Positions 15,949 through 25,139 are shown, numbered from the stretch's first letter. The stretch: 64,000 nucleotides of DNA from Poriferisodalis sp965231925 (GCA_965231925.1 OZ246894.1:3720001-3784000), one strand, 5' to 3'. Notes: a model not told the origin generated them from the sequence alone. Numbers and translations are program-made.

Positions 15949-16943
15949 CGGACCGCGAATCGGCACCGTGGCCCGCACTGGCGACTGCTGCGTCGCTCCT
16001 CGTGATTGCGGTGCTCGTCGTCGCGGTGCCGCTGCGGGCGTCGTCGACCTTCGTCACTGACGTCACTCAGCTCGCGGCGTTCTGCCTCGTCTTCGCCGGG
16101 CTCTGGTTGCTGACGCATCGGATGGGACTGCTTTCGGTCGGCCATGGAGCACTGACGGGCGTCGGCGCCTACGCAGCGCTGCACGCAGTGAACGACTTCG
16201 GCGTGTCGCCGATGCTGATGCCCCTGGCCGGCTTTGCGGCGGGCTGTGCGGTCGGTGCGCTGCTCGGCATCCCGGCGCTGCGCTTGCCGAAGGCCTACCT
16301 GGCGCTGCTGACCCTGTCTGCTGCCGTGGCGTTCCCGATCGTGCTGCGCCAGCTCGACGGTCCGCTGCCGCTCATCCTCGACGGCGAATTCATCCCGCCG
16401 GACTGGACGGGGATTGCCCCCAACGACGAGCACATCTGGGAGTTCTGGGTGGTGGCGGCGTGGGTGGCCGTCGCCTTCTGGCTGCTGCGCGGCCTGCTCA
16501 GCGGGCCGATCGGGCGGGCGCTGGTCGCCACCCGCGACGGGCCGACCGCGGCTGCGACGTTCGGCGTCTCGGTGTATCGACTGCAGCTGGCCGGGGTGAG
16601 CCTCAGCAGCGGCCTCGCCGGACTCGCAGGCGCACTCATGCTGGTGCCGGTGAACTTCAACGACCAGACGCTCTACCCCGAGGAACTGTCGATCAAGCTG
16701 TTCGCCCTCACGATCGCCTTCGGGAGCACAGCGATCGGCGGCAGCCGGCTCATCACGACCGTGCCGGCCGCCACTGTGCTGGTGCTGCTGCCGGTATGGC
16801 TCACCGATCGGCCCGGATGGGTGACCCAAGGCGGCTGGATCGGCTTCCTGAAATCCGAGTTCTTCCTCTACGCGGCACTGCTGCTGGTGGCCGCGTACGC
16901 ACGCAGCCGCCGAGCGCGCGCAGTCAGGTCCTACGACGCGTGA
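15945..16943 (+). CDS. branched-chain amino acid ABC transporter permease (LivM type)
   Basis: Second permease of the pair, 332 residues, with multiple membrane helices. LivM signatures: GLLSVGHGALTGVGAYAALH, LRLPKAYLALLTLSAAVAFP and the EAA-like ALVATRDGPTAAATFGVSVY. The GTG at 15945 lies within the LivH stop (GTGA), which sets the start although the frame is open from 15198. The stop overlaps the next gene in the same way. Its partner ATPases are missing here. Confidence 0.88.
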   Translation: MTDRESAPWPALATAASLLVIAVLVVAVPLRASSTFVTDVTQLAAFCLVFAGLWLLTHRMGLLSVGHGALTGVGAYAALHAVNDFGVSPMLMPLAGFAAGCAVGALLGIPALRLPKAYLALLTLSAAVAFPIVLRQLDGPLPLILDGEFIPPDWTGIAPNDEHIWEFWVVAAWVAVAFWLLRGLLSGPIGRALVATRDGPTAAATFGVSVYRLQLAGVSLSSGLAGLAGALMLVPVNFNDQTLYPEELSIKLFALTIAFGSTAIGGSRLITTVPAATVLVLLPVWLTDRPGWVTQGGWIGFLKSEFFLYAALLLVAAYARSRRARAVRSYDA

Positions 16944-17515
16944 GCGCCGCCGACCGCTGGGATGCGAAGTACGCCGACTGGGACGAGCCCGGGCTGCCCT
17001 CGGAATTCGTCACCGGCTGCGTGGAGCATCTGGCCGGCTGCCCGACGGCGGTGGACCTCGCAGGCGGCACGGGGGGCACGGCGCTCTGGCTGGCGTCCCA
17101 AGGAGTCGAGACCACCCTGGTCGACGTCTCCGAGCGGGCCCTCGAGATCGCCCGCACCGCCGCGGGCGAGCGCGGCCTGCGACTGCGAACGGTGCAGGCC
17201 GATCTGGAAGCCGAACCGCTGCCCACCGTCGCAACACTCGGCAGCGACGGCGGCTGGCACGCAGCGGTGTGCACCAACTTCCTGTACCGGCCGATGCTCG
17301 GCGCCCTGTCGGGACTGCTCGTGCCCGGTGGCATCGCGCTGGTGCTGATCGCCACGGTCGACAACCTGCTGCACAACGCCCGCCCGGGCCGTCCCTTCCT
17401 GGTCGAGCGAGGCGAGCTGCCCAGTCTGTGCCACGGACTTGAACCGATCAGCTTCGAAGAGGGCTGGTTCGGCCTGCGACACGAAGCACGTCTGGTCGCC
17501 TGCCGCCCGGACTGA
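16940..17515 (+). CDS. class I SAM-dependent methyltransferase
   Basis: A 191-residue Rossmann methyltransferase starting at GTG 16940 inside the LivM stop. Motif I is AVDLAGGTGGTALWLASQG, with the acidic residue after strand 2 in TTLVDVSERALEIAR, and a post-motif VPGGIALVLIATVD. It resembles TehB-like small-molecule methyltransferases. Coupling to two amino-acid permeases is unusual and may mean it modifies the transported compound; that is inference. The last 50 bases of the gene are duplicated just after its stop. Confidence 0.8.
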   Translation: MSAADRWDAKYADWDEPGLPSEFVTGCVEHLAGCPTAVDLAGGTGGTALWLASQGVETTLVDVSERALEIARTAAGERGLRLRTVQADLEAEPLPTVATLGSDGGWHAAVCTNFLYRPMLGALSGLLVPGGIALVLIATVDNLLHNARPGRPFLVERGELPSLCHGLEPISFEEGWFGLRHEARLVACRPD

Positions 17516-17557
17516 CACGACTGGTTCGGCCAACGACACGAAGCACGTCTGGTCGCC
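17464..17557. repeat. direct duplication of the methyltransferase gene 3' end
   Basis: Bases 17464-17500, inside the coding end, recur at 17521-17557 just beyond the TGA. Both are 37 nt and differ at 2 positions (TG versus AA in the middle); offset 57 bp. The second copy is non-coding. One of several such duplications in this window. Confidence 0.9.
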
Positions 17558-17638
17558 CGTCATACGGCGACGTCTTCGATCTCGTTGAGCCTGACGGTCG
17601 TGCCGGGTCCTGGCGGGCCCAGCAGCGGATTGCGGGGC

Positions 17639-18910
17639 TCAGGCGGTGAGCAGGGCTGCGGGGATCACGGCGATGCCGTCCTGGCGGCGGTATGCCTCCG
17701 ACCCGGTAGTCAGCACCGCTGCGTCGAGCAGCTGCGGCCCGATCCGTTGCGCCAGCCAGCGCAGGTGCCTCACGTCATCGTCGTCGACAGTGCCCCCGAG
17801 CTTGACTTCCAAGGCGGCGATGCGTCCGTCGGCGCGCTCCAAGATGAGATCGACCTCATGCTCACCGGCGCGGGTTCGCAGGTGGAACACCCGGGCCTCG
17901 TTGGCCTGGGCGTAGACGCGCACCGACAGCGTCACCAGCGATTGGAACAAGCCGCCGAGCAGCGTGCCGTCACGGGGAAGAGTCCCCCTTCCCGAACTGC
18001 CTTCGAGCAACGCGTCGACATCGACGCCCAGCAGCCGTGCAGCGAATGCGGGATCCGCCAGTTGATGCACCGGTGCGGTCGCCACCCGCCTGAGGCGGTT
18101 CGATGTCGGCAGCCACGCCGGGATCGCTTCGACCATCCAAGCACGTTCGAGTGCCCCGCGATACGCCAGTGCAGTGCTGCGAGCCGGTGTGAGCCCTTCC
18201 CGCGAGGACGCGGCCTGGGTGATCTTGGTGAAAGTGGTCGCGGTCGAGATCGCAGCGGCATACGCGCTCAGCCACGTCCGCAATGAATGAGGGTCGCGGG
18301 TTCGTGTCCCTTGCTCGACGATGTCATATTCGATGATTCGGTTCAGGTAGCCGTCGAGCATTCCCCGGATCACCCGGTCACGCAGGCCGCGGGCCGCCGG
18401 CAGCCCCGAACGGACGGTCTCGTTCGCGTAGTCGTCCAGTGTCACGTCGCTGGAGCCCTCAAGGGGGCGGCGAGCACCGTCGAGCAACTGCGACAGGCGC
18501 AGCGTTCCCTTGCCGAGCCGCTCGGCGAGCGACAGCGGCCGCATTCTCAGCGTCACGATTCGCCCAGCACCCGAGTGCGTGGGCAGCTCGTTGGGCGAGG
18601 CTGAGCCTGTCAGCAGGAATCGCGAGCCCGCGAAGTCTGCATCGACTGCTCGGCGCACGACGTCCCACGACGCCGGGAGCCGCTGCCACTCATCAACAAG
18701 AATGGGCCGCTCGCCCCGCGCGAGCCGCAGCGGGTCGGCGCGCGCAATCGCCAACGCGGCTTCGTCGTCGAGCCGGAACACCGTCCGCGCCCGACGCAGA
18801 GCCGTCTCGGTCTTGCCCACCGCCCGAGGACCTTCCAGCGACACCGCCGGCAGCTCTTCGAGCAATTCGTCGAGCTCGCGATCCACCACACGCTCGATGT
18901 AGTCGGCCAT
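17639..18910 (-). CDS. DUF4143 domain ATPase (AAA_14 family)
   Basis: A 423-residue ATPase. Walker A is LEGPRAVGKTETALRRA (about 25-41) and Walker B PILVDEWQRLP (about 69-79), followed by sensor motif FLLTGSASP. The C-terminal half has the DUF4143 domain ending in a restriction-endonuclease-like core (VDLILERADGRIAALEVKLG), which in this family often carries a D...ExK motif. The family is widespread and poorly understood. It sits convergent with the methyltransferase and divergent from an AAA ATPase, and is followed after that by a second DUF4143 gene. Confidence 0.9.
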   Translation of the reverse strand: MADYIERVVDRELDELLEELPAVSLEGPRAVGKTETALRRARTVFRLDDEAALAIARADPLRLARGERPILVDEWQRLPASWDVVRRAVDADFAGSRFLLTGSASPNELPTHSGAGRIVTLRMRPLSLAERLGKGTLRLSQLLDGARRPLEGSSDVTLDDYANETVRSGLPAARGLRDRVIRGMLDGYLNRIIEYDIVEQGTRTRDPHSLRTWLSAYAAAISTATTFTKITQAASSREGLTPARSTALAYRGALERAWMVEAIPAWLPTSNRLRRVATAPVHQLADPAFAARLLGVDVDALLEGSSGRGTLPRDGTLLGGLFQSLVTLSVRVYAQANEARVFHLRTRAGEHEVDLILERADGRIAALEVKLGGTVDDDDVRHLRWLAQRIGPQLLDAAVLTTGSEAYRRQDGIAVIPAALLTA

Positions 18911-19282
18911 TCAGGCACGCTACACAACGGACAACCGTTACGCTACGTTTTGGACGATAACCGCCATACATTCTGGACACTCAAAGGCACACTAGCTCCG
19001 TGTATCCGACAGACCCAAGAAGCCGAGCCTCTACAAACCCGACGTGATTCACTGGGGCTCAGCGGACACCTTGAAGGCTTAGTCGCCGCCGCCCAAGACG
19101 CCACACGCCACGATCGCTACTTCCGCGGAGCACAACTACCCATCCACAGCAGATGAGAGCAGGTGCCCCTCCGAATCGAACCCACGATCATGGAAGCTGA
19201 CACGCATCACAACAAATACGAACGCATAAACAAATAAAAAAGCATAAACGAAGAGAAACGCAGAAGCGCTAGCTTCGGTGCC
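18911..19282. other. 372-bp divergent intergenic region with an AT-rich stretch
   Basis: No convincing gene. The first part is of normal composition. About 19185-19262 is strikingly AT-rich for this genome and holds an imperfect direct repeat (GCATAAACAAAT and GCATAAACGAAG). It lies just before the AAA ATPase gene at 19283 and may carry the promoters of both flanking genes. A frame of 68 codons at 18950 has no protein-like features. Confidence 0.6.
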
Positions 19283-20428
19283 ATGAATGCGCCGAGTGGT
19301 GGCAATCCGTTCTCGCCGGCCTTCGGGTCGACGCCCCCGCTGCTCGCAGGCCGCGACGAGGTCCTCGACCGATTCGCCGAGGCCGCACAATCCGGACCCT
19401 CTCATCCCGATTACACGCTGCTGCTCACCGGCGAGCGAGGCAGCGGCAAGACCGCCCTGCTCAACGCTCTCGAAACTGACGCGTCCGTCCGAGGATGGCC
19501 GGTGATCGCAGTCTCCTCAGCGAGCGAACCGGCGTCAGCGCGGGTAAGCCGTGCTGCGGCTGCATTGCTCGAACGCGTGCGCAGCAGTAGCAGCACACGC
19601 CTGACCTCGCTGAACGTTCTAGGCGTCGGTCTCACATGGGAGCAATCGCCCGCCGACGACCAACGCCGTCTCGACCTGACCTCGTTGCTGGAACAACTCG
19701 GCCAACTTCTACGCGACCGCGAGAGCGGCCTGCTGCTCACCGTCGATGAACTGCACGACCTCGAACGCGACGACGTACGCGACATCGCCGGGGCACTGCA
19801 GATGGCGACACGGCGAAGGCTGTGCCCCATCGCATTCGTCGGCGCCGCCTTGCCGCTGATTGCCCAAACGCATCTCGCCGACCCTGGTCTGACGTTCTTC
19901 CAGCGCTGCGCCCGCGCACCGCTGGGCCCGCTCGACGACGACAGCACCCGCCGCGCCTTGCTTGAGCCAATCCTCGCAGCGTCAGGCGACATCGAATCCG
20001 TTGCCCTCGCCGAGGCCGCCGCGGCCACGCTGGGCTATCCGTACATGATCCAGCTGGTCGGGTTCCATGCCTGGCGCTTCGGCAGCGACCATCCCGGCCC
20101 GATCTCGGCTTCCACGGTCACGGCAGCGATCGCGGAGGCTGAGCGGACCATGATCGAACAGATCGCGAGACCCGTCTGGAATCGGCTCTCGCCTATGGAC
20201 AAACGCTTCCTGGCTGCGATGCTCGACGACGACAGCGAATCAGCGCTCGAAGATGTAGCCCGCCGCATCGGCCGCTCGATCCAGTACGCCCGCACCTACC
20301 GGACGCGCCTCGCCGAAGCCGGGGCAGTCGAGAGCGCCGGACGCGGCCGGGTGCGCTTCAGGCACCGGGCCATGCGGGCATGCACCACCGCCCGCCGCCA
20401 TGACGACCTCGACCTGCTGGAACCCTGA
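19283..20428 (+). CDS. AAA family ATPase, Orc1/Cdc6-like
   Basis: A 381-residue AAA_16-type ATPase. Walker A is LLLTGERGSGKTALLNAL (about 48-65) and Walker B GLLLTVDELHDLERDD (about 152-167). An arginine-rich sensor region and a C-terminal winged-helix-like part (about 310-370, ALEDVARRIGRSIQYARTY) follow, so DNA binding is likely. Such proteins accompany mobile or regulatory modules. It stands between two DUF4143 ATPases; no partner nuclease or transposase is next to it. The codon before ATG 19283 lacks a good ribosome site. Confidence 0.82.
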   Translation: MNAPSGGNPFSPAFGSTPPLLAGRDEVLDRFAEAAQSGPSHPDYTLLLTGERGSGKTALLNALETDASVRGWPVIAVSSASEPASARVSRAAAALLERVRSSSSTRLTSLNVLGVGLTWEQSPADDQRRLDLTSLLEQLGQLLRDRESGLLLTVDELHDLERDDVRDIAGALQMATRRRLCPIAFVGAALPLIAQTHLADPGLTFFQRCARAPLGPLDDDSTRRALLEPILAASGDIESVALAEAAAATLGYPYMIQLVGFHAWRFGSDHPGPISASTVTAAIAEAERTMIEQIARPVWNRLSPMDKRFLAAMLDDDSESALEDVARRIGRSIQYARTYRTRLAEAGAVESAGRGRVRFRHRAMRACTTARRHDDLDLLEP

Positions 20429-20548
20429 CCGAGCGCGGCGACCACTGCCACCAAGCTCACTCGGTCGCTCATCGGCCGGACCGCCAGAGCGGCGCTGAGT
20501 GCAACTCAGGTGGCGAGTCGCGCTGTCGGGGCTCACAGGGCCAGCCGG

Positions 20549-21886
20549 TCAGTCCCACAGGCGCCTGATGGGGACGGCATGCAGGCGGTCGCCGAAGCTG
20601 GCGCTGATCTCGCCGTCGTAGAGCACCACTCCGCACACGAAGCGATCTCCGACAGCGTTGCGGAGCTTGCGCAGGCCGCGGAAGTCCGATTCGGTGACCG
20701 TCGCCGCGGCCTTGACTTCGACGCCTGCGATCTGAGCAGCACCTTGTTCGATCACGATGTCCACTTCGACACCGTCACGGTCGCGAAAGTGAAAGAACCG
20801 CAGGTCGGCGTCGTGCCAGCTGGCCTGTCGTCGCAGCTCGCCGAACACGAACGTCTCGAGCATCATGCCGAGAAGTTCGCGGTCTGCGCGCAGCGCATCG
20901 GGCGAGGTGCCCAGCAACGCACACGCGACGCCGGTGTCGCCGAGACGCAGCTTCGGCATCTTGACGAGGCGCTTTGTGCGGTTGCTGTGCCACGGCGCCA
21001 GCAATTCGATGACGAAGAGACGCTCGAGCAGCGCCAGATAATCGCGAATCGCGGGCGTGCTCAGCTGAAACGGGGCCGCCAGTCGGCTGACGTTGAACAG
21101 CCCAGAGGTCTGAGCTGCCGCTGCGGCCAGCAAGCGCGGCATGACGTCAAGCTGCTTGATCCGCGCAAGGTCCAGCACATCGCGCTGGGTGACCGTGTCG
21201 ATGTAGTTGCCGTACCACCGTGACCGACGACGACCCTGGGGGCGTGCCAGCGCCGCCGGGAATCCTCCAGCGCAGATGCGTTCAGCCAGTTCGTGGCCGA
21301 GTCGCTGATGCGGCGCGGTGCTGAATCGGTCGCCGAACAGCTCGTCCAGGAAGCCTCGGCGCTGCGCTGTCCATCTCTCAGTCGTCAAGGCTTGGTGCTC
21401 GGCGTCACGGCTGGCGCTCATTTCAGCTTGAGACAACGGATGCAGCCGAACGATCTCCATGCGACCTGCCAGAGAATCGGCCAGTCGCGGAAGAGAGAGC
21501 ACATTTGTCGAGCCGGTCAACACAAAACGGCCCGGTCGCCGATCACGGTCGATCGAGACCTTGATGGCCGACATCAGTTCGGGAGCGCGCTGCACCTCAT
21601 CGAGGACCACCCTCGGCGGCAGATCAGCCACGAAACCGACCGGATCGGCGCTGGCAGCAGCCAGAGCTGCACGATCATCAAGCGTCAGATAGGCATAACG
21701 TCGCCCGTCGGCATCAGCGATGCCCGCACTTCGAGCTCCCGGCAGATGGCTCGGCGCGCACAGCGCCTGCGCCAGCGTCGTCTTGCCGCACTGACGCGGG
21801 CCATGGATCAGCACCGACGGCGAGTCCGTGAGCGCCTCAGCGAGGCGCCGTGCGGCAAAACGAGGTATCAGCGGCGCATCGATCAT
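20549..21886 (-). CDS. DUF4143 domain ATPase (AAA_14 family), second copy
   Basis: 445 residues from the ATG at 21886, which has GGAGG upstream; the frame is open to 23164 but that part is antisense to other genes. Walker A is IHGPRQCGKTTLAQAL, Walker B PRVVLDEVQRAPEL, and the sensor is FVLTGSTNVLSLPRL. The DUF4143 half includes RDYLALLERLFVIELLAPW and a nuclease-like core, GVEVDIVIEQGAAQIAGVEVKA. It is a distant paralogue of the gene at 17639, not a recent copy. It lies next to the surface island, convergent with the AAA gene. Confidence 0.92.
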   Translation of the reverse strand: MIDAPLIPRFAARRLAEALTDSPSVLIHGPRQCGKTTLAQALCAPSHLPGARSAGIADADGRRYAYLTLDDRAALAAASADPVGFVADLPPRVVLDEVQRAPELMSAIKVSIDRDRRPGRFVLTGSTNVLSLPRLADSLAGRMEIVRLHPLSQAEMSASRDAEHQALTTERWTAQRRGFLDELFGDRFSTAPHQRLGHELAERICAGGFPAALARPQGRRRSRWYGNYIDTVTQRDVLDLARIKQLDVMPRLLAAAAAQTSGLFNVSRLAAPFQLSTPAIRDYLALLERLFVIELLAPWHSNRTKRLVKMPKLRLGDTGVACALLGTSPDALRADRELLGMMLETFVFGELRRQASWHDADLRFFHFRDRDGVEVDIVIEQGAAQIAGVEVKAAATVTESDFRGLRKLRNAVGDRFVCGVVLYDGEISASFGDRLHAVPIRRLWD

Positions 21887-22049
21887 CGCCCAGCCTCCGT
21901 CGCGGCCGTCCCGCCGTGCGGTTGCACCTTGATTGCGTGCGGCTGATTGTAACTCCGAGCTACGGCTGATTGAAAGTTTCTGATTCGGCAAGCTGAAACA
22001 ATCAAGTGCGGCAGATTGCAAGCTGCCCGAACTGACGCTGAACCGCCGC

Positions 22050-22087
22050 TCGCTCACGGCTTGGCGCTCGCTCACGGTTTGGGCGGT
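22050..22087. repeat. tandem duplication at the stop of the pilin-like gene
   Basis: On the minus strand, CCAAACCGTGAGCGAGCG, which holds the stop codon, is followed directly by CCAAGCCGTGAGCGAGCG, one mismatch in 18. The second copy carries a second TGA. Confidence 0.75.
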
Positions 22088-22548
22088 TCGGTGCGGAAGG
22101 GGCGGAATCGCTCGCGTTCGCCGCGGACGTCTTGCAGGCTGCACACTGGCAGCTTGTGCGCTTCGAACCAGCCGCCTTCCGCCGCGAGCACGCCATGCTT
22201 CCACTGCGGACGCGCCTCGGTGTCCGCGAACGTGATCCCGATACGGGCGCAACGCTCCGCATAGCGGCGGTTCGCCAGATCGGCCTCGAAACGCCCTGCG
22301 GGCGCCTGCGCGCGCCACTCGCGGGTCACCGTGTCCGCAGCGATCACCGCAGCACGAAAACGGGCGCTGTAGCTGCCCGCATCGACCGCCACGTCGCGCA
22401 CCTGGGTCTGCACTACCACGATTGCGGTGGCGCAGATCGCCCCCACCGATGCCGTCACCAGCAGCCAGCTCAACGACGCCGTCCCCCCGCAGCCACGACC
22501 CGGCTCGCGCCGACGACGCGGCCGGCGGCGACCCGAGCCCGATGACAC
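22072..22548 (-). CDS. pilin-like exported protein A
   Basis: A 158-residue protein with a basic N-terminus (many Arg, residues about 7-20), a GCGG/TASLSW cleavage-like site and a 20-residue hydrophobic helix (WLLVTASVGAICATAIVVVQ), then a soluble domain. This is the layout of type IV or Flp-type prepilins, though the usual Glu at +5 is missing. It is clearly homologous to the pilin-like protein at 36763: shared AADTVxRExR, a following RF, then RCxRxxI and DT. GTG 22548 is the best start; it is 1 bp from the start of the divergent prepilin peptidase gene. The last 18 coding bases and the stop are duplicated. Confidence 0.72.
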   Translation of the reverse strand: MSSGSGRRRPRRRREPGRGCGGTASLSWLLVTASVGAICATAIVVVQTQVRDVAVDAGSYSARFRAAVIAADTVTREWRAQAPAGRFEADLANRRYAERCARIGITFADTEARPQWKHGVLAAEGGWFEAHKLPVCSLQDVRGERERFRPFRTEPPKP

Positions 22549-22549
22549 C

Positions 22550-23050
22550 GTGACCGACGCGCACTGGCCGGGTGCCGCAGCCCTCTGGGCAGCGACCGGC
22601 GCGTGGGCGCTGCTGGGCGCCCACGCGAGCATCACCGACCTGCGGCGCCGAACCATCTCGCGACCGGCCTGCTGGGCCGCCGCGCTCACCATCACGACCC
22701 TGCTCACCGCCGCAGCCCTCGCCGACGGCCAGCCCAGCCACCTGCTGCGCGTCGCCGCCGGGATAGCGCCGGTGCTCACAGCGGGCGAGATCGTGTATCG
22801 CATCGCACCCGCCGCCGTCGGCTACGGCGACATCCGCCTCATCAACGCCAGCAGCATCCTCACCGCATGGTGGGGACCCCAATGGCCCTGGTGGGCACTG
22901 CTCGGAGGCACCACGCTCGCCATCCCCCAAGCCATCACCGCCCGCGCACGCCACGGCCCCGACGCCGCCATCGCCTGGGCGCCCGCGCTCACCGCAGGCA
23001 CCGCGCTCACCGTCATCACCCGACTCGCCGCCAACGGCACCACACCATGA
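22550..23050 (+). CDS. short A24-type prepilin peptidase
   Basis: A 166-residue membrane protein with the two aspartates of A24 aspartic peptidases: SITDLRRRTISRP in the first loop and GYGDIRLINA (GxGD) in the second. It lacks the N-terminal methylase domain of PilD, like TadV or FlaK. It cleaves class III or type IV prepilin leaders at the inner face of the membrane. GTG 22550 puts the first helix right at the start; the frame is open back to 22427. It is head to head with pilin-like protein A and is the likely processing enzyme for both pilin-like proteins in the window. No assembly ATPase or platform gene is present. Confidence 0.82.
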   Translation: MTDAHWPGAAALWAATGAWALLGAHASITDLRRRTISRPACWAAALTITTLLTAAALADGQPSHLLRVAAGIAPVLTAGEIVYRIAPAAVGYGDIRLINASSILTAWWGPQWPWWALLGGTTLAIPQAITARARHGPDAAIAWAPALTAGTALTVITRLAANGTTP

Positions 23051-23069
23051 AACACACCGCCAAGCTCCC

Positions 23070-24068
23070 CTAACGCAATGAGTGATGGCTGAGCGGGTAA
23101 GCGCACTCAAGATACTCCGGGAGGTCATCAGCAGCCGGAAGCTCCAGTCGTCCAGTGTTCGCACCCTCTGAGTTCACGTACTTCGTCGCGGCGGTGTCCG
23201 CACCGCAGGCGAGCAGCTCACCCGTTTCCGCGACGCTCAGCCAAGTCACTCCCGAGAAGCAGTCATGACGAGCGGGATGCACCGTCATGACGAATACCTC
23301 TCCGTCGTGGCGAGCTTGCACTTCCCACAATTCGCCATCAGCACGTGCCGGGGTTCTCAGCACGTAACTGACTCGGCCATCGCCCTCGCCGACATGCAAG
23401 ATGTCCCCTATTGCAGTCGCAGTCACATTCGACGGGCGCAGAGCAATCGATTCGAGGAGCTGTTGCGACGGTGCCTCACGTCTCTTGGGCGCGCCGCCCC
23501 ACGGCACTAGGAATGAAGCATTCGCGGACCATGGCGGAGCGCCCACTTCGACGCCTTCAGCACCGCGAGACACCAGCCCCACATCACCGACACAATCAAC
23601 GGATAGGTGAGGCAAGGGCACATATCCGACAGTCCAACCCGAATCGACACCGGAGTAGTCGTACTGGTAGAACCACAACTGCCAACCCGTCGAACTCTGG
23701 CCGTCTGTGAAGTTGCCTTCGCTTACGCTCGACCATCTCAACTGCACGATCCCTTCGAAAGGAGGATCCGGCAATGTTGTCGAATCGACCAGCCTGACTC
23801 GGCTACGAAGCCGAATCGAAGTCCGCCATTCCTCAGTGACATCAACTTCAGTCATCCAGGGCGACCCAATAGCTTCGACAGCGTCCCGGCCAAGTCGAGG
23901 CTGCGAGCCAGTTCGCGGGACCGTAGCGCCAGCGGGTCCCGGTGGCTGAGTATCCAATGATTGCCCCAACGGCACGGAGCTGCGAGTGTCGCCCGCTTCC
24001 GAGCCGCACCCCGACAGCGCCATAGCCGCCAAAATTGAGAGCATACAATAGTTAAGGGGTCTCCTCAT
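23070..24068 (-). CDS. lipoprotein of unknown function
   Basis: 332 residues with a clear lipoprotein signal (MRRPLNYCMLSILAAMALSGC, lipobox LSGC). The body is unassigned. Its C-terminal part (VFVMTVHPARHDCFSGVTW, then TGELLACGADTA) resembles the end of the neighbouring exported protein (LYGITLYFPGHAACHDVTH, then TGAIIACHAQ), so the two are distant paralogues. Last gene of the minus-strand run that begins at 36754; 8 bp after its neighbour. GC content is visibly lower than in flanking metabolic genes. Confidence 0.75.
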   Translation of the reverse strand: MRRPLNYCMLSILAAMALSGCGSEAGDTRSSVPLGQSLDTQPPGPAGATVPRTGSQPRLGRDAVEAIGSPWMTEVDVTEEWRTSIRLRSRVRLVDSTTLPDPPFEGIVQLRWSSVSEGNFTDGQSSTGWQLWFYQYDYSGVDSGWTVGYVPLPHLSVDCVGDVGLVSRGAEGVEVGAPPWSANASFLVPWGGAPKRREAPSQQLLESIALRPSNVTATAIGDILHVGEGDGRVSYVLRTPARADGELWEVQARHDGEVFVMTVHPARHDCFSGVTWLSVAETGELLACGADTAATKYVNSEGANTGRLELPAADDLPEYLECAYPLSHHSLR

Positions 24069-24076
24069 GCTCTTCG

Positions 24077-25069
24077 CTATTCTCTCCCACCAATTGAAGT
24101 CTCGACAACAGCGAACAAGGACGCCGGCTCATCATCGATACGAGCCGGACAATTGCCCAATCCGATGGGCGAAACTGCGTCCGGCAACACGAAGTTCGTT
24201 AGAGTTGTTGAGTCGTCCGAAGCGACAAACACCAGCGACGTCGCCGCTTGGCCTGCCGCTCCCTGTATCCATTCTTGTGCGTGACAGGCGATGATGGCAC
24301 CAGTCGCACCGTCAACGACAAATGTATGAGTGACATCATGACATGCTGCGTGGCCAGGAAAGTACAGAGTAATGCCATAGAGGTGCCCATCAGTGCCACT
24401 AATGAACACATCTCGATAGTGCTGTGGATGCTCAGGGAAAGCAGATTGCTCAAGAAGGGCCGTAAACTCTTCTACAGACACCGCGCCTGCAGGATGATCA
24501 ACAAACCCGCCTTCCGAGCCATACGGTCGATACCACCGGCGCTCCATGGAATTCGCTACTTGGAAACCGACAAGCCATCGATAATCACCCCCATCTTCTT
24601 CGTTACCGTACGAGACGGCCTTCGTCGGCAAAATATCTAAATCTGTCACAGCTCTCGGTTCTCGGTGTTCGAGCCCTGACGCAGGCATACTTGGAGCCAC
24701 GTCTCGTCGCAACGCGACACCCGAGCCGATCACCGGATAGGCAATATCATCCCACGGGATCATGTAATGCTTGCTCCGAGGCCATGATGCATAAGGTGTG
24801 TAGCCGAGCGCGATGCCCGATTCGTCGACTCGCACGTAGTCTTCTATGCAATCACCAAAACGCACTTCTCCTCCTACATCATGAAAACGGTTGTGCGCCG
24901 TATCCCAAAAGTGGCCAGATGCTGGCTCAAAGACTCCTTGAAATGGCCACTGCGGAGAATTCAGGACTACAGGAACCTCAAGTAAGGGCGGTTGCGAGGC
25001 CGCATTAGCCGTGCCTTGCCCCAATCCAGTGATCGCCAGAACACCGACAGCAAGCGATACCTTCAGCAT
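24077..25069 (-). CDS. exported protein of unknown function
   Basis: 330 residues from ATG 25069, giving a good Sec signal (MLKVSLAVGVLAITGLGQG, cleavage about TANA/AS). A longer frame reaches 25183, but its first residues are encoded by a mobile repeat, so I reject it. The mature domain has paired Cys (GDCIEDY, AACHDVTH, IIACHAQ, GNCPAR) and is a distant paralogue of the lipoprotein at 23070. Function unknown. Two copies of the 99-bp repeat lie directly upstream and may have displaced its native start or promoter. Confidence 0.72.
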   Translation of the reverse strand: MLKVSLAVGVLAITGLGQGTANAASQPPLLEVPVVLNSPQWPFQGVFEPASGHFWDTAHNRFHDVGGEVRFGDCIEDYVRVDESGIALGYTPYASWPRSKHYMIPWDDIAYPVIGSGVALRRDVAPSMPASGLEHREPRAVTDLDILPTKAVSYGNEEDGGDYRWLVGFQVANSMERRWYRPYGSEGGFVDHPAGAVSVEEFTALLEQSAFPEHPQHYRDVFISGTDGHLYGITLYFPGHAACHDVTHTFVVDGATGAIIACHAQEWIQGAAGQAATSLVFVASDDSTTLTNFVLPDAVSPIGLGNCPARIDDEPASLFAVVETSIGGRE

Positions 25070-25139
25070 CAGGAAGGAGGATCGCGGACGCTCACGCTGA
25101 CGCCTCGGTTGGTCGGCACCTCGTGCACCGCTGCCTAAG

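Noticed and set aside
19160..19195. tRNA T-arm-like sequence on the minus strand (GTGGGTTCGATTCGGAGG) in the AT-rich gap
   Set aside because: The stem does not pair, no anticodon or acceptor arm can be drawn, and no integrase is nearby. An att-site remnant is possible but unsupported.
17639..21886. Calling the three-ATPase cluster a phage-defence island
   Set aside because: No known defence gene, restriction enzyme or toxin pair is present; only the family names suggest it.
22072..23050. Calling a full type IV pilus or Tad locus
   Set aside because: Only a peptidase and pilin-like proteins are present; no assembly ATPase, platform protein or secretin is in the window.
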